Positions 8,050-17,175 of a stretch of 52,426 nt of DNA are shown here, in pieces. The position numbers and the translations under genes were made by a program. The notes beneath the pieces are model-generated. The model saw only the letters and a list, made by a program, of their open reading frames with translations. It made no database searches and was not told the origin of the DNA. Position 1 is the stretch's first letter. Each line of letters starts with the position of its first letter. This DNA comes from CAYVAP01 sp964343195 (GTDB taxonomy: Bacteria; Bacteroidota; Bacteroidia; J057), in contig CAYFIR010000034.1 in assembly GCA_964343195.1 (NCBI GenBank), forward strand, positions 1 through 52,426, written 5' to 3'.

Positions 8050-8823
8050 TTACGAGGCCTTCATGACCTTTGGTGGTGGGGTATGGACCAACTGCCAGTT
8101 CAGTTCATGCTGGCGATCAGCCTGGATATACAGGCCACCTTTTAGCGAATCAAACTTCATTTCCCTGAGGGGTATTTCGTCCATCACGAATTCGTCCTGT
8201 TCCAGTAGATAGTCAACTGGATAGCACTGCACAGTTTCCGGGGCTCCGCGCATGAGCCGTTCAAAAGCCTGTCGGATGCTGCGGCCTTTCTTCAGGGAGT
8301 CATAAAAGGAATATGCCAACGCACTGTGGTGAGTGCGTTGCTGGTTGGCCTGGGTGGCGATGACAGCCGGAATGTCCCTTCTCATCAATTGCCGGATGAG
8401 TTCTGGAGTGCCGCAGCCATTGAGGAAAACGAGTTTGAGTCCGGGAAGTCGCGAAGCCAGGGTCGCCACCTGCTCCGGAGTGAGGGGTTCTTCCCCCAGG
8501 CCACCTTCGAGGTGGAGGTAGTTACCCTGCGAAAATCCAGACAGGTGCAGGATGCTGTCTCGCCAGCGAAAATGCTGCGATCGCAATTGGTCAAATATAA
8601 ACCTGCCTTTGGAAGGATCTTCGACCATGAGTTCCAGCCCACGAACCCCGCGGAGCAGATTGGCGATGCCCTGTCGCTCACGGATTAGCAGGTTTCTCTT
8701 GCGATCTTCTTGGTAGCTATTGGCACAGCCTAGAAAAAGTGCGGGTTTACCCAGTGTATCTGATACTGCCTGGGTGGATAAGAGCCGAGGAATTGAAGAA
8801 CTTGGTCGAAAAATTGGGCCCAT
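8050..8823 (-). CDS. CHAT-fold (caspase/separase-like) protein with substituted catalytic histidine
   Basis: 257 residues covering essentially one CHAT domain. The opening block (KPALFLGCANSYQED, then LLIRERQGI) is the entry typical of stand-alone Bacteroidota CHAT proteins. The core has ILHLSGF at 91-97, LKLVFLNGCGTPELI at 129-143, then IPAVIATQANQQ and SALAYSFYDSLKKGRSIRQAF. The catalytic cysteine is present (Cys137). The usual histidine of the GHG motif is Phe97, although His93 and His104 lie close by. It may be a binding or scaffold protein, or may use a shifted histidine. CHAT domains often work with effector or sensor partners in conflict systems, but no such partner gene is adjacent. 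Confidence 0.7.
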   Translation of the reverse strand: MGPIFRPSSSIPRLLSTQAVSDTLGKPALFLGCANSYQEDRKRNLLIRERQGIANLLRGVRGLELMVEDPSKGRFIFDQLRSQHFRWRDSILHLSGFSQGNYLHLEGGLGEEPLTPEQVATLASRLPGLKLVFLNGCGTPELIRQLMRRDIPAVIATQANQQRTHHSALAYSFYDSLKKGRSIRQAFERLMRGAPETVQCYPVDYLLEQDEFVMDEIPLREMKFDSLKGGLYIQADRQHELNWQLVHTPPPKVMKAS

Positions 8824-8895
8824 AATAGGTAAAGGAGCTTAGGGCTGATTAATTTACCTGCCAGTACAGAATCAGCAATAATCGCGCCTGAACCT

Positions 8896-10812
8896 ATGAA
8901 GTTGAATTTCAGACTACTCCTCCTGGTATGCATGATGCTGACCGGAGGAAGCATACTCGCCCAGGAATCAGCCGGGCTACCCATGATGCCAGAAGTGGCA
9001 GCCGCCGTTTCTGAAGGAACCCGCACCGAAAAGGGCGTACCAGGAGATGCCTACTGGATCAATCATGCCAGCTATGATCTCAAAGCCAAACTAAGTCCTG
9101 ACACACGTCTGGTTCGGGCTTCGGGGACTATGACGTATGTAAATAACAGTCCAGATCCGCTTGACACCATCGTAGTGCGCCTGCACCAGAATATGTACCG
9201 TCCAGCGTTCACCGAACGGGACGACAACCTGGATAAAGAGGAGCTGACCGATGGCATCGCCTTCACCCAACTGATTGTGCAGGGAGATACCCTGAACCTC
9301 GACGGTTCCGATGCTCGCATGCAGGAAGACCGTACCCTGATGTACCTATTTCTGGAGGAACCCCTGGAAACGGGTGAAAGTATGGAAATGTCAGCCGAAT
9401 GGTCGTTTACCATCACCGGTGGCAATACCGTGCGTCACGGGACTTATGGAGAATACAGCTTCTTCGTGGCCTATTGGTATCCACAATTTGCGGTGTATGA
9501 CGACATTCACGGCTGGGATACACTGCAGTATCGTGGGCTGCATGAATTTTACCAGGATTTTGCAGACTTCGAAGTCGAAATTTCTGTGCCGGATAGCCTG
9601 ATGGTTTGGGCTACCGGAATGCTACAAAACATCGATGAGGTGTTGACTCCGACCTATGCTTCCCGTCTGAAGCAGGCGATGCGGACTCAGAAGGTGGTCA
9701 ATATCGTGAATCAGGCAGATCAACAGAGAGGGACCGCCATCACCCGTCCCGGAGGTTCCAACACCTGGAAGTTTAGCGCTGAGGGCGTACCTGACTTTGC
9801 CTTTTCCTCCGCAGATTTTTACTACTGGGATGCCACGAGCGCAGTAGTAGCGGAAACCGGACGCCGCATTCTGGTAGATGCGGTGTATCAGCCTGCGGCC
9901 AGGGACTTCTACTCCGTGGCCGAGTATTCCCGTGAGATCCTGGAGTTTATGTCCAATGAAATGCCGGGAATTCCCTATCCCTATCCTGCGATGACCGTCT
10001 TTAACGGCGACATGCGAGGCTTTGGAGGAGGCATGGAGTTTCCCATGATGTGCAACGATGGGACCTCATTCGCCGAGCCTTATACCTTCGAACTGACTCA
10101 CCACGAAATTGCCCACACCTACTTCCCCTTTATGACCGGCATAAATGAGCGTCGTTATGCCTGGATGGAAGAAGGCTGGGCTTCCTTTCTGCCTACACCC
10201 CTGATGGAGCGCCGTGGGTATTCTGATAAGCCGATGTATAGCAATGTGGCCAGCTACCAGGGGTTTGCCGGTCGCCCGGCGGAGAAGCCGCTGGTGACTA
10301 CTACCCACACCGTGCGGGGGCAGGGCTACTGGATTCATGCCTATCAGAAACCTGCTACTGCCTATTCTGTGCTTCAGGATGCACTGGGTGATAGTGTTTT
10401 TCTGGAATGTTTGCAGACCTACATCCGCCGCTGGGAAGGAAAGCATCCGACCCCCTATGACTTTTTCAACACATTCGAAGACGTGTCGGGAGAGGATCTG
10501 GACTGGTTTTTTGAGCCCTGGTTCTTCGATACAAGCGTGCCCGATCTGAGTGTTTCGGTGGAGAAAGTCGGCTGGCGCAAAGCAAGCCTGACGGTAGATA
10601 AACTGGGAGGAAATCCGATTCCCGTGTACCTGACCTTCACCCTCAAGGATGGCACCCAGACCGAGATGTACTACCCCGCCAGCGTCTGGGCCGATGGCAA
10701 CGAGGAGATTCGCATTGAGGAGAAATTTGCCAAGCGAGTGGTGAGCATCCAACTGGGCCATCCCGAAGTGCCCGACACGGATCGCAGTAACAATACCTGG
10801 GAGGCGGAGTAG
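8896..10812 (+). CDS. Secreted M1-family (aminopeptidase-like) zinc metallopeptidase
   Basis: 638 residues with a clear signal peptide ending near LAQ (about residue 22), so exported. Residues about 45-250 are the beta-saddle N-domain of M1 peptidases (YDLKAKLSPDTRLVRASGTMTY, TIVVRLHQNMY). The gluzincin site is HEIAH at 403-407 with the third ligand Glu426 in EEGWASF, the canonical 18-residue spacing. The exopeptidase motif GxMEN appears as GGGMEFP, so Asn is replaced and strict aminopeptidase activity is less certain. The protein probably degrades peptides in the periplasm or outside. It is transcribed away from the CHAT gene across a 72-bp divergent spacer. Confidence 0.88.
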   Translation: MKLNFRLLLLVCMMLTGGSILAQESAGLPMMPEVAAAVSEGTRTEKGVPGDAYWINHASYDLKAKLSPDTRLVRASGTMTYVNNSPDPLDTIVVRLHQNMYRPAFTERDDNLDKEELTDGIAFTQLIVQGDTLNLDGSDARMQEDRTLMYLFLEEPLETGESMEMSAEWSFTITGGNTVRHGTYGEYSFFVAYWYPQFAVYDDIHGWDTLQYRGLHEFYQDFADFEVEISVPDSLMVWATGMLQNIDEVLTPTYASRLKQAMRTQKVVNIVNQADQQRGTAITRPGGSNTWKFSAEGVPDFAFSSADFYYWDATSAVVAETGRRILVDAVYQPAARDFYSVAEYSREILEFMSNEMPGIPYPYPAMTVFNGDMRGFGGGMEFPMMCNDGTSFAEPYTFELTHHEIAHTYFPFMTGINERRYAWMEEGWASFLPTPLMERRGYSDKPMYSNVASYQGFAGRPAEKPLVTTTHTVRGQGYWIHAYQKPATAYSVLQDALGDSVFLECLQTYIRRWEGKHPTPYDFFNTFEDVSGEDLDWFFEPWFFDTSVPDLSVSVEKVGWRKASLTVDKLGGNPIPVYLTFTLKDGTQTEMYYPASVWADGNEEIRIEEKFAKRVVSIQLGHPEVPDTDRSNNTWEAE

Positions 10813-11011
10813 GGGCCAGAATTGTGATTAGGTACATAAGCACCAGGACAATGGAAATAAGGTATGAAGGGTATGGGGAAATGAAGGGAAACAGGTCCTA
10901 CATTCCTTTATACCTCCATTTCCTTTATACCTTTTACAGGTTTGCATCTGTCCACCTGCTTAAGGGATATAAGGTGTATATGGGTAATATTGGCACCTTG
11001 GTTATTGGTCA

Positions 11012-11050
11012 ACCCTATACACCCTATACACCCTATACACCCTATACACC
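11012..11050. repeat. 9-bp microsatellite ACCCTATAC, about 4.3 copies
   Basis: Four perfect 9-bp units followed by ACC, inside the 257-bp gap between the M1 peptidase and the NlpC/P60 gene. Just upstream (about 10855-10945) the gap also holds recurring AAGGTAT and CTTTATACCT words arranged as an imperfect inverted repeat. No gene is seen in 10813-11069. The tract may vary in copy number by slippage. Confidence 0.85.
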
Positions 11051-11069
11051 TGCTATCCAACCCAGCTCC

Positions 11070-11672
11070 TTAAAACTCCACGGCCTTGCGGAATCGAGGT
11101 TCCCAGTAGGGATTTGACAGCTGATCTACTCGCACGCCAGCACTGGTCGTGGCATGAATAAAGCTGACTTCGCTCCCGTTAACCGCCACTACCAGCCCGG
11201 CATGGTCGATGCGATTGCCACCTTTCGCAGAGAACAGCAATACATGTCCGGGTTCTATTCTTCGCTTGGGGACATTACGGCCCTCGGAGGCCATCAGAGA
11301 GGTGGTGCGGGGAATGCGGCGATTGACTACACTGTAGGAAGTACAGATCAATCCTGAGCAGTCCATTCCCTGAGAGGTCATACCTCCATATTGATAGGGA
11401 GTGCCTTCATATGACATAGCGGTCTGTATGACCAGTGTGATTTCCTCATCTACTGAAGCAGAAGGCTGCGGTTCCGGGCTGCTGGGTTCGATCCGTACGG
11501 GCCGCTCAGGGGCGGGCCGAGACGAATTGTTTCGCTCATCGGTTGGCAGGTATTCCTCCGCATCTTCGGTGAGGTAGCGGTAGCGCTGCACGGCACGGCC
11601 AGGGCCACAGGCCGACGTGGTAAGCCAAATAGCGAGACCAAGCAAGGGGAGCGCAGTAGGTACGTTTCTCAT
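11070..11672 (-). CDS. NlpC/P60-family lipoprotein (cell-wall endopeptidase)
   Basis: 200 residues from the ATG at 11672, chosen because it gives a clean lipoprotein signal with lipobox TSAC (Cys22). A proline- and serine-rich linker follows at about residues 40-75. The C-terminal NlpC/P60 domain has its full triad: Cys105 in MDCSG, His157 in IDHAGLV and His173 in FIHATT. Such enzymes cut gamma-D-glutamyl-diamino acid bonds in peptidoglycan stem peptides. A membrane-anchored periplasmic cell-wall hydrolase is the expected role. From 11673 to 11827 there is only spacer. Confidence 0.88.
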   Translation of the reverse strand: MRNVPTALPLLGLAIWLTTSACGPGRAVQRYRYLTEDAEEYLPTDERNNSSRPAPERPVRIEPSSPEPQPSASVDEEITLVIQTAMSYEGTPYQYGGMTSQGMDCSGLICTSYSVVNRRIPRTTSLMASEGRNVPKRRIEPGHVLLFSAKGGNRIDHAGLVVAVNGSEVSFIHATTSAGVRVDQLSNPYWEPRFRKAVEF

Positions 11673-11827
11673 GGGGTTGAATAGGTTTGTCACCACAAAT
11701 CAATCAGTCAAAAGGCACAGCTTCAGGACAAAAGCTGCACCATCCTGTCTTCGTCAATCCGACCATAGGGGTTAGATTGTATCGAATAAAGGCGTGTGAT
11801 AATTGATTTGGCGTGCGGAAACTTACC

Positions 11828-13276
11828 CTACCGTCGATCCTTTTTCAATCGTTTGATCGACTCGGCTTTTCGCTCCTGTTCCTCCAACTGGTACTTGCGA
11901 ATTTTCAAGGATTTGCCTTTGATTTTAAGGTCTTCCTGATGTTTTAGATTCAGAAAACCCCTCTGCGGCATGTCCACAACGGCGTAGCTCTCATAAATGG
12001 TGATGGTTCCGACCTCATCAGCTTCGATACCAGCGTGGTTGAGCAAAAATCCCAGGATATCTCCTTTGCGGATCTTGTCGCGCTTTCCTCGGGAAAGGTG
12101 GTACTTCACCCACTTGTCCTGCTCTTTGGCATGTACGTTGGCAGTCTTGAGCGACTGCACGGTTAGCGCCCGGCTCGGGATGCCAATATTTTCATGGTGG
12201 CGATTGAGCCGAATGCGCTCCGCTTCACTGAGTAGAATGTTATAAACGCTTCCTTTTTGTCCGGCGCGACCGGTACGACCTATCCGATGGAGGTAGTATT
12301 CGTAATCCTGGGGAATGGCCAGGTTGATCACCACCGGCAATGCCTCAATGTCCAGGCCTCGTGCAGCGAGGTCAGACGCAACCAGAAAATCGATATGGTC
12401 TTCCTTGAAGCGATTCAGGATGTTGAGGCGCTCCTGTTGCTCCTGGTTGCCAAAGTAAGACTCCGCCCGGAAGCCTCCATTTCGGAGGTAACCAGTCGTA
12501 GCGTTGATGTCCTCACGCCGGGCACAGAAGATGAGCGCCTTTCCGATCTTTTCCTGAGCCAGCAATCCTGCCAGAAACGGTTCTCGTTTACCTCCGGAAG
12601 TGTTGATGGAGTAGAAACTGATATTTCGGAGCATGCGCCTGGGGCTCAGCCGCACCGTTTTGATGTGTGGAAAGCGCTCCCGTATCGCTTCTTCACTTTC
12701 GTTCGACACCGTCGCCGAAAAGAATCCCACCTGTACGCGATTGCGCAGATGACCCCGGATATCGTCAAAGTCCCGGCGAAAGCCCGGTTCCAGCATTTTA
12801 TCTCCTTCGTCCACAATCAGATACTTGATATCTCTCCACAGATAGTCGTACTGATAGTGGGACATCACATCTTTTAGGCGGCCCGGCACTACGATGAGCA
12901 CATGGGGTTCACTCTTGATAGCCTGATAGCTCTCCTCCATGGTCGAACCACCATAAACCGCATCGACTTTCAGTTTGGGACCGATATAGTAGCTGCGCAA
13001 AGCTCCCAAAACCTGAAGCGCCAGTTCCCGTGAGGGCACCATGATCAGGGCCTGGGTTTTGGGTTTGAGCAGGTTGAGCTTGCTCAGCAGTGGCAGGCCA
13101 TAGGCTGCCGTCTTGCCCGTTCCGGTCGGGGCCTCCACAATCAGGTTGAATTCCTGCATAAACATGGAAATCACCTTTTCCTGCACCTCTGTGGGCTTGC
13201 GCCAGTGTAATTGCTCCAGCGCCTCGAGTACCCTTTCGTTCAAATTGTATCGCGCAAATCCATTTTTCTCCTTCAT
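11828..13276 (-). CDS. DEAD-box RNA helicase with DbpA-type RNA-binding domain
   Basis: 482-residue ATP-dependent RNA helicase. It has Walker A TGTGKT (51-56), PSRELA (81-86), the Walker B box as DEGD rather than DEAD (156-159), SAT, and the motif VI region HRIGRTGRAG. Residues about 400-465 form a DbpA-type RNA-binding domain (KGDILGFLLNHAGIEADEVGTITIYESYAVVDMP), which suggests 23S rRNA or ribosome assembly as the target. The C-terminus is basic. The Asp-Glu pair of Walker B is intact, so ATPase activity is likely. The start at 13276 gives a normal Q-motif spacing. It is divergent from a histidine kinase gene across about 270 bp. Confidence 0.9.
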   Translation of the reverse strand: MKEKNGFARYNLNERVLEALEQLHWRKPTEVQEKVISMFMQEFNLIVEAPTGTGKTAAYGLPLLSKLNLLKPKTQALIMVPSRELALQVLGALRSYYIGPKLKVDAVYGGSTMEESYQAIKSEPHVLIVVPGRLKDVMSHYQYDYLWRDIKYLIVDEGDKMLEPGFRRDFDDIRGHLRNRVQVGFFSATVSNESEEAIRERFPHIKTVRLSPRRMLRNISFYSINTSGGKREPFLAGLLAQEKIGKALIFCARREDINATTGYLRNGGFRAESYFGNQEQQERLNILNRFKEDHIDFLVASDLAARGLDIEALPVVINLAIPQDYEYYLHRIGRTGRAGQKGSVYNILLSEAERIRLNRHHENIGIPSRALTVQSLKTANVHAKEQDKWVKYHLSRGKRDKIRKGDILGFLLNHAGIEADEVGTITIYESYAVVDMPQRGFLNLKHQEDLKIKGKSLKIRKYQLEEQERKAESIKRLKKDRR

Positions 13277-13544
13277 TCCGCAAAATTACGCAGATCAGGG
13301 GAGTTTTTGGGAAAAGCTGACAAAAGCACCGTGAAAAAATCCAGATTTCTGCTGCAACGTATATTTATCAAGAGGGTCTATTAGATTGACACAGATCCTT
13401 TTGGGAGTGATTTGTGCCGGGAATATTCTGAAAAAGAACCCATAGAGAGGTGTGACGGGGGTAAGGTGTTGCTCGTCAGGATCTTATCATGCATATTTAT
13501 TGCATTCCCCCGCTTTACTAAACCTGCTGGACCAATTTTGCTTC

Positions 13545-15605
13545 ATGAGAACCTTTCGGTACATACTGATTTTGTTTGCTTTCAGCGGGATGTTGGGCTC
13601 CAAGCTGATGGCTCAGGGAGACCTTGCGGTGATGGAGCGTGCCGCCGAGAAAGCCAGAGGTGCCGCGAAACTGGAGATTCTCAACCGCATCGGAAACTAC
13701 TACCTCGAGCGAAAAGACTATGAGCATGTGTATGATGTGGGGACCCGCATCCTGTCGCTTGCCGAGGTGTATCGGTCTGAGATAGAAGCAGGAACTCCCG
13801 AGGGAAACCGCGAAATCCTTTTGCTGGAAGAACAAAAAATCAAAGGGCGCATGCTCATCGGGCAGTTCCATGCCGCGACAGATGATGAGTCAAAGGCCGT
13901 GCGACTCTACCGGCAGGCCTATCGTAAAGCCGAAGAAATCGGCAATACCACCCTTCAGCAACAGGCTGCTGCACTTCTGGAGTCCCTTGACCGGGGAACA
14001 GGTGTCCAACTCAACCTGGGTAAGGTCCTGGAAACGGCTGTGGATGAAATCGAAGACCTGATTCCTGCAGAAGATCGCGAGAACCTGGGAGAAGAAGCCC
14101 CTTCTGTGGTCGTGAGAGAAGAATTGGGAAAACAGGCGGAGCGAAAGGGGAATTATGCTTCTGCCGTTGAATATTATGAAGGAACCCTGGCCTATTACGA
14201 AGGAAAAGGTGATACCGCAACCCTGATGGCCCGCTACGAAAAAGTCATCAATCTGTATGAGCTATTGGGGAATGCCGAGCGAGCTGAGTGGTACCGTGGC
14301 CTGATGGCCCATATGCGCAATCCTGACGGTACACCGTCCCCCCTGGCCAGTAGCAATACCCCACCCCCACCGCGTGACCTGGCCGATATCATCGAGACCG
14401 AAACCAACACCCGGCCACAAACAGAAGAAGAAGCTGAAATCCTGGAAGCCCGCGACACCTACCTGCGCGACGCTGCCCGCTATGCCAGAGAGGGGGACTA
14501 CGAGTCATCCTATGCAGTGATGCTGCGTGCCCAGGCCCTGCAAAAAGAACTCTTCGAAATGGAGCAGCAGCGCCGGGAAGATTCCCTGGAAACCGCCCAT
14601 ATCATCGACACCAAAGTCGAGGAGATCGCGACCCTGCGGGCCAAGCAGGAACTGCAAAAAACCCAGCGCAATCTCGCCATGGTCGGACTGATCGCGGTAT
14701 TTGTGATTGCTGGATTGGTGACCTATCTGCTATTTTCCAAGCGAAAAGCCCACCGCAGCCTCACCAATGCATACGATGACCTCAACGAAACCCATGAACA
14801 ACTCAAGACCACCCAGACACAACTGGTGGCAGCTGAGAAAATGGCGTCCCTGGGCCAGTTGACCGCAGGCATCGCCCACGAGATCAACAATCCCGTGAAT
14901 TTTATCTCCGGAAACCTGCACCCCCTTCGCACGGATATTGAGGACCTGCTGGAACTCGTGGATGCTTATCGGAAAGCTGTATTGGAAAAAGGGCTTGAAA
15001 CAGAGATGAGAGAAGTGAAGGAGCGGGAAGAAGACCTTGACATTCAGTATCTCAAAGAAGAAATCGAAGACCTGCTGGTTGGCATAGAAGAAGGAGCCAA
15101 CAGGACCACCGAAATCGTGAGCGGACTGAGAAACTTTGCCCGTCTGGACAATGAAGAATACAAGCGCTTTAACCTGCATCAGGGGCTGGATAGCACCCTG
15201 GCGCTTTTGCGCAGCCATCTGGAAGGAATCGAGATTCTGCGGGACTATGCCGATGTGCCAGAAGTAGAATGTTATCCCGGCAAGCTCAACCAGGTCTTCA
15301 TGAATATCCTCACCAATGCTCTACAGGCTATGCCCAGTGGAGGAATGGTTAACCTGACCACACGTCAGGCTGGCGACGAGGTAGAAATTTGTATCCGCGA
15401 TACTGGTATGGGCATGGATGAGGAGACCCTCAATCGGATTTTTGAACCATTCTTCACCACCAAAGACGTGGGGGAAGGTACTGGACTGGGCATGTCCATC
15501 AGCCATGGCATCATTCGGCAGCACCATGGCCGAATAGAGGCCAGCAGTCAGGTGGGGCAGGGCACTGAGGTGCGCATTACCCTGCCGATCAATCAGCCAA
15601 CGTAG
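13545..15605 (+). CDS. TPR-containing sensor histidine kinase, one transmembrane segment
   Basis: 686 residues from the ATG at 13545, selected because it opens a signal peptide (RTFRYILILFAF...LMAQ). The periplasmic part (about 25-370) is alpha-helical with TPR-like units and a proline-rich linker near residues 255-270. A single membrane helix lies at about 377-397, followed by a coiled coil. The kinase core has the H-box GIAHEINNPVNF with His445, then an N-box (NQVFMNILTNALQAM), DTGMGMD, the FEPFFTTK F-box and GTGLGMSISHGII. No receiver domain is fused and no response regulator gene is adjacent, so it is an orphan kinase by location. It stops one base before the convergent M48-like stop. Confidence 0.9.
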   Translation: MRTFRYILILFAFSGMLGSKLMAQGDLAVMERAAEKARGAAKLEILNRIGNYYLERKDYEHVYDVGTRILSLAEVYRSEIEAGTPEGNREILLLEEQKIKGRMLIGQFHAATDDESKAVRLYRQAYRKAEEIGNTTLQQQAAALLESLDRGTGVQLNLGKVLETAVDEIEDLIPAEDRENLGEEAPSVVVREELGKQAERKGNYASAVEYYEGTLAYYEGKGDTATLMARYEKVINLYELLGNAERAEWYRGLMAHMRNPDGTPSPLASSNTPPPPRDLADIIETETNTRPQTEEEAEILEARDTYLRDAARYAREGDYESSYAVMLRAQALQKELFEMEQQRREDSLETAHIIDTKVEEIATLRAKQELQKTQRNLAMVGLIAVFVIAGLVTYLLFSKRKAHRSLTNAYDDLNETHEQLKTTQTQLVAAEKMASLGQLTAGIAHEINNPVNFISGNLHPLRTDIEDLLELVDAYRKAVLEKGLETEMREVKEREEDLDIQYLKEEIEDLLVGIEEGANRTTEIVSGLRNFARLDNEEYKRFNLHQGLDSTLALLRSHLEGIEILRDYADVPEVECYPGKLNQVFMNILTNALQAMPSGGMVNLTTRQAGDEVEICIRDTGMGMDEETLNRIFEPFFTTKDVGEGTGLGMSISHGIIRQHHGRIEASSQVGQGTEVRITLPINQPT

Positions 15606-15606
15606 G

Positions 15607-16530
15607 TTATTTTACAGGCTTTCCGCAATAGGCACAGAACGCATCACCCGGCGTGATAGGCTCCTGGCAACTGGCGCACCGCTGTTGGGCGGGGATGCTG
15701 ATGGTTTCTTCCCGTCCCAGTATGCGCTCATACTCGCCATCCTCTATCCATTGAAATAACTGTGACGCCCGAATGACGATGAATGGCTCGGGGTTTTCGT
15801 AGCTGGCTACGAAGCGGAGCAGTTTGTCAAAGTTATTGAGATTCAGGTCGTCAAACTCCAGTGCCTGGGTCCTCAGGTCACTGACCGAGACCCTCCCATG
15901 GAACTTGGCAGGGAGTCCGGCCATTTTGATCAGGGCTTCTCCCGCGACTTTGGTGTCCTGACATACCAGGAGCCCGGCTCGGTCAGCGGTAAACTCCGAG
16001 AGGCGATACCAGTGCATCAAGGCAGCCTGAAGGGGCAGGCTCAGGAGGTTGCCCAGTCCCAGCGTCACATCGCTGATGAGCTGGGCAATGACAGCGAGCG
16101 ACTCTGCCATCATCCGATAAAGGACGTGGTCACTTCGGATATGTCCCAGTTCCCGGCCGATCAGGAAAAGGAGTTCTTCGTCATTCAACAGTTCTATGGC
16201 GCCGCTGCTGAGGACGATGATGCGCTGTTTTTCACCGCTGGAAAAAGACGTGATTTTGTCTTCCAACTGTAGATAAAGCTCTGGGATTTCCTCCATTTCC
16301 AGGATCCGGCAGCCCTCACGTAGCAGGTCATGGACTTCTGGCAGGTTGCGGTGGGTGACCCTTAGGTTGTTCCCGGTGTACTTCATCCGCAGGTATTTTT
16401 CCAGCCCCCAGTCCAGCAGTTTTTCGGTCAGGAGGTCCAGCCCACGGGTGTTTTGCAATCGATCCAGGGAGACCCGGTCGAAGGGGTGCTCATATTCTTC
16501 GGAGTATAGCTGGCTGAGGATTTGTCGCAT
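15607..16530 (-). CDS. M48-like metallopeptidase homologue with C-terminal zinc ribbon and altered HExxH
   Basis: 307 residues. The middle resembles the M48 family: FLIGRELGHIRSDHVLY at 122-138 and SEFTADRAGLL at 178-188, which keeps the downstream glutamate (Glu179). The first histidine of HExxH is arginine here (R126, E127, L128, G129, H130), so normal zinc coordination is doubtful. A hydrophobic stretch at about 143-172 could associate with the membrane. The last 35 residues hold a four-cysteine zinc ribbon (CASC...CAYC). There is no signal peptide, so it is probably cytosolic or on the inner face of the membrane. It could be a non-catalytic scaffold. Divergent from the next gene. Confidence 0.7.
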   Translation of the reverse strand: MRQILSQLYSEEYEHPFDRVSLDRLQNTRGLDLLTEKLLDWGLEKYLRMKYTGNNLRVTHRNLPEVHDLLREGCRILEMEEIPELYLQLEDKITSFSSGEKQRIIVLSSGAIELLNDEELLFLIGRELGHIRSDHVLYRMMAESLAVIAQLISDVTLGLGNLLSLPLQAALMHWYRLSEFTADRAGLLVCQDTKVAGEALIKMAGLPAKFHGRVSVSDLRTQALEFDDLNLNNFDKLLRFVASYENPEPFIVIRASQLFQWIEDGEYERILGREETISIPAQQRCASCQEPITPGDAFCAYCGKPVK

Positions 16531-16611
16531 GACATTTTTTTGAAATCCCTACAGGAATTGTTTGATCAATTGCGTATTTTATTGCCCTGTCAGTACAAAA
16601 ATCTGTGAAAA

Positions 16612-17175
16612 ATGGGAGACATCGAACCAGACATCCTGAAAGCCATCAATCAGGGGCTTAACCTGCACATTAAAGCGTACAAACCAGAGAACCCATGGGC
16701 GGCTATCAAAAGGCAACTCAAGGAGTCATTGGAAAGGGTGATAGTTGCAATGATCATCCTGATGAGCCTCATTATCATTGGGATACTAGCTACTCGGGAT
16801 AACAGCAACGAAAAGAAAGTCAATAAATTAACCCAGTCCAATAAAGAGCTTCGAGAGGATAACTCTGAACTTCGGCAGGCGAACGAGCGCCTGATTTTTA
16901 CCGGAGACTCCTTACAACGGGAAATAGACCGTTGGGAAGGGCAGTACAAGGCAATGGAGGCTATTGCCGAAAAACGAAGAGATACTATTTCCGACCTAAA
17001 CAGTGACATCATTCAGAGAGACATCTTCAATAACCAATCTGCAGACATCCTGATGCGGGAAGTCGATGACAGAATCGCCCAGCTTCAGGGGCTTAAGCAA
17101 ATAATGTTGGAGCACAGAAAAGCCTATGAAAACCTTTCTATAGAGTCGCCCACACCTGCCCCAGGATCTCCGTAG
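16612..17175 (+). CDS. Small membrane protein with coiled coil, unknown function
   Basis: 187 residues. An amphipathic N-terminal region (about 1-40) precedes one membrane helix at about 44-60 (VIVAMIILMSLIIIGILAT). A coiled coil follows at about 65-155, rich in K/E/N/L with repeating polar heptads, and a short proline-rich tail closes the protein. The membrane helix is flanked by basic residues on its N-terminal side, suggesting the coiled coil lies in the periplasm. No family recognised. Its 3' end overlaps the convergent rhomboid gene by 38 bp. Composition is more A/T-rich than its neighbours. Confidence 0.65.
   Translation: MGDIEPDILKAINQGLNLHIKAYKPENPWAAIKRQLKESLERVIVAMIILMSLIIIGILATRDNSNEKKVNKLTQSNKELREDNSELRQANERLIFTGDSLQREIDRWEGQYKAMEAIAEKRRDTISDLNSDIIQRDIFNNQSADILMREVDDRIAQLQGLKQIMLEHRKAYENLSIESPTPAPGSP

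Noticed and set aside
8050..8823. CHAT gene as part of a caspase-like defence system
   Set aside because: No effector, sensor or toxin-like partner is adjacent; the neighbours are a FemAB-like transferase and an M1 peptidase on the other strand.
11012..11050. CRISPR array
   Set aside because: The 9-bp units are contiguous with no spacers and no cas genes are present.
10824..11117. 97-residue open frame with PYTPYTPYT repeats
   Set aside because: The repeat is the microsatellite read in frame; the frame runs into the antisense of the NlpC/P60 gene.
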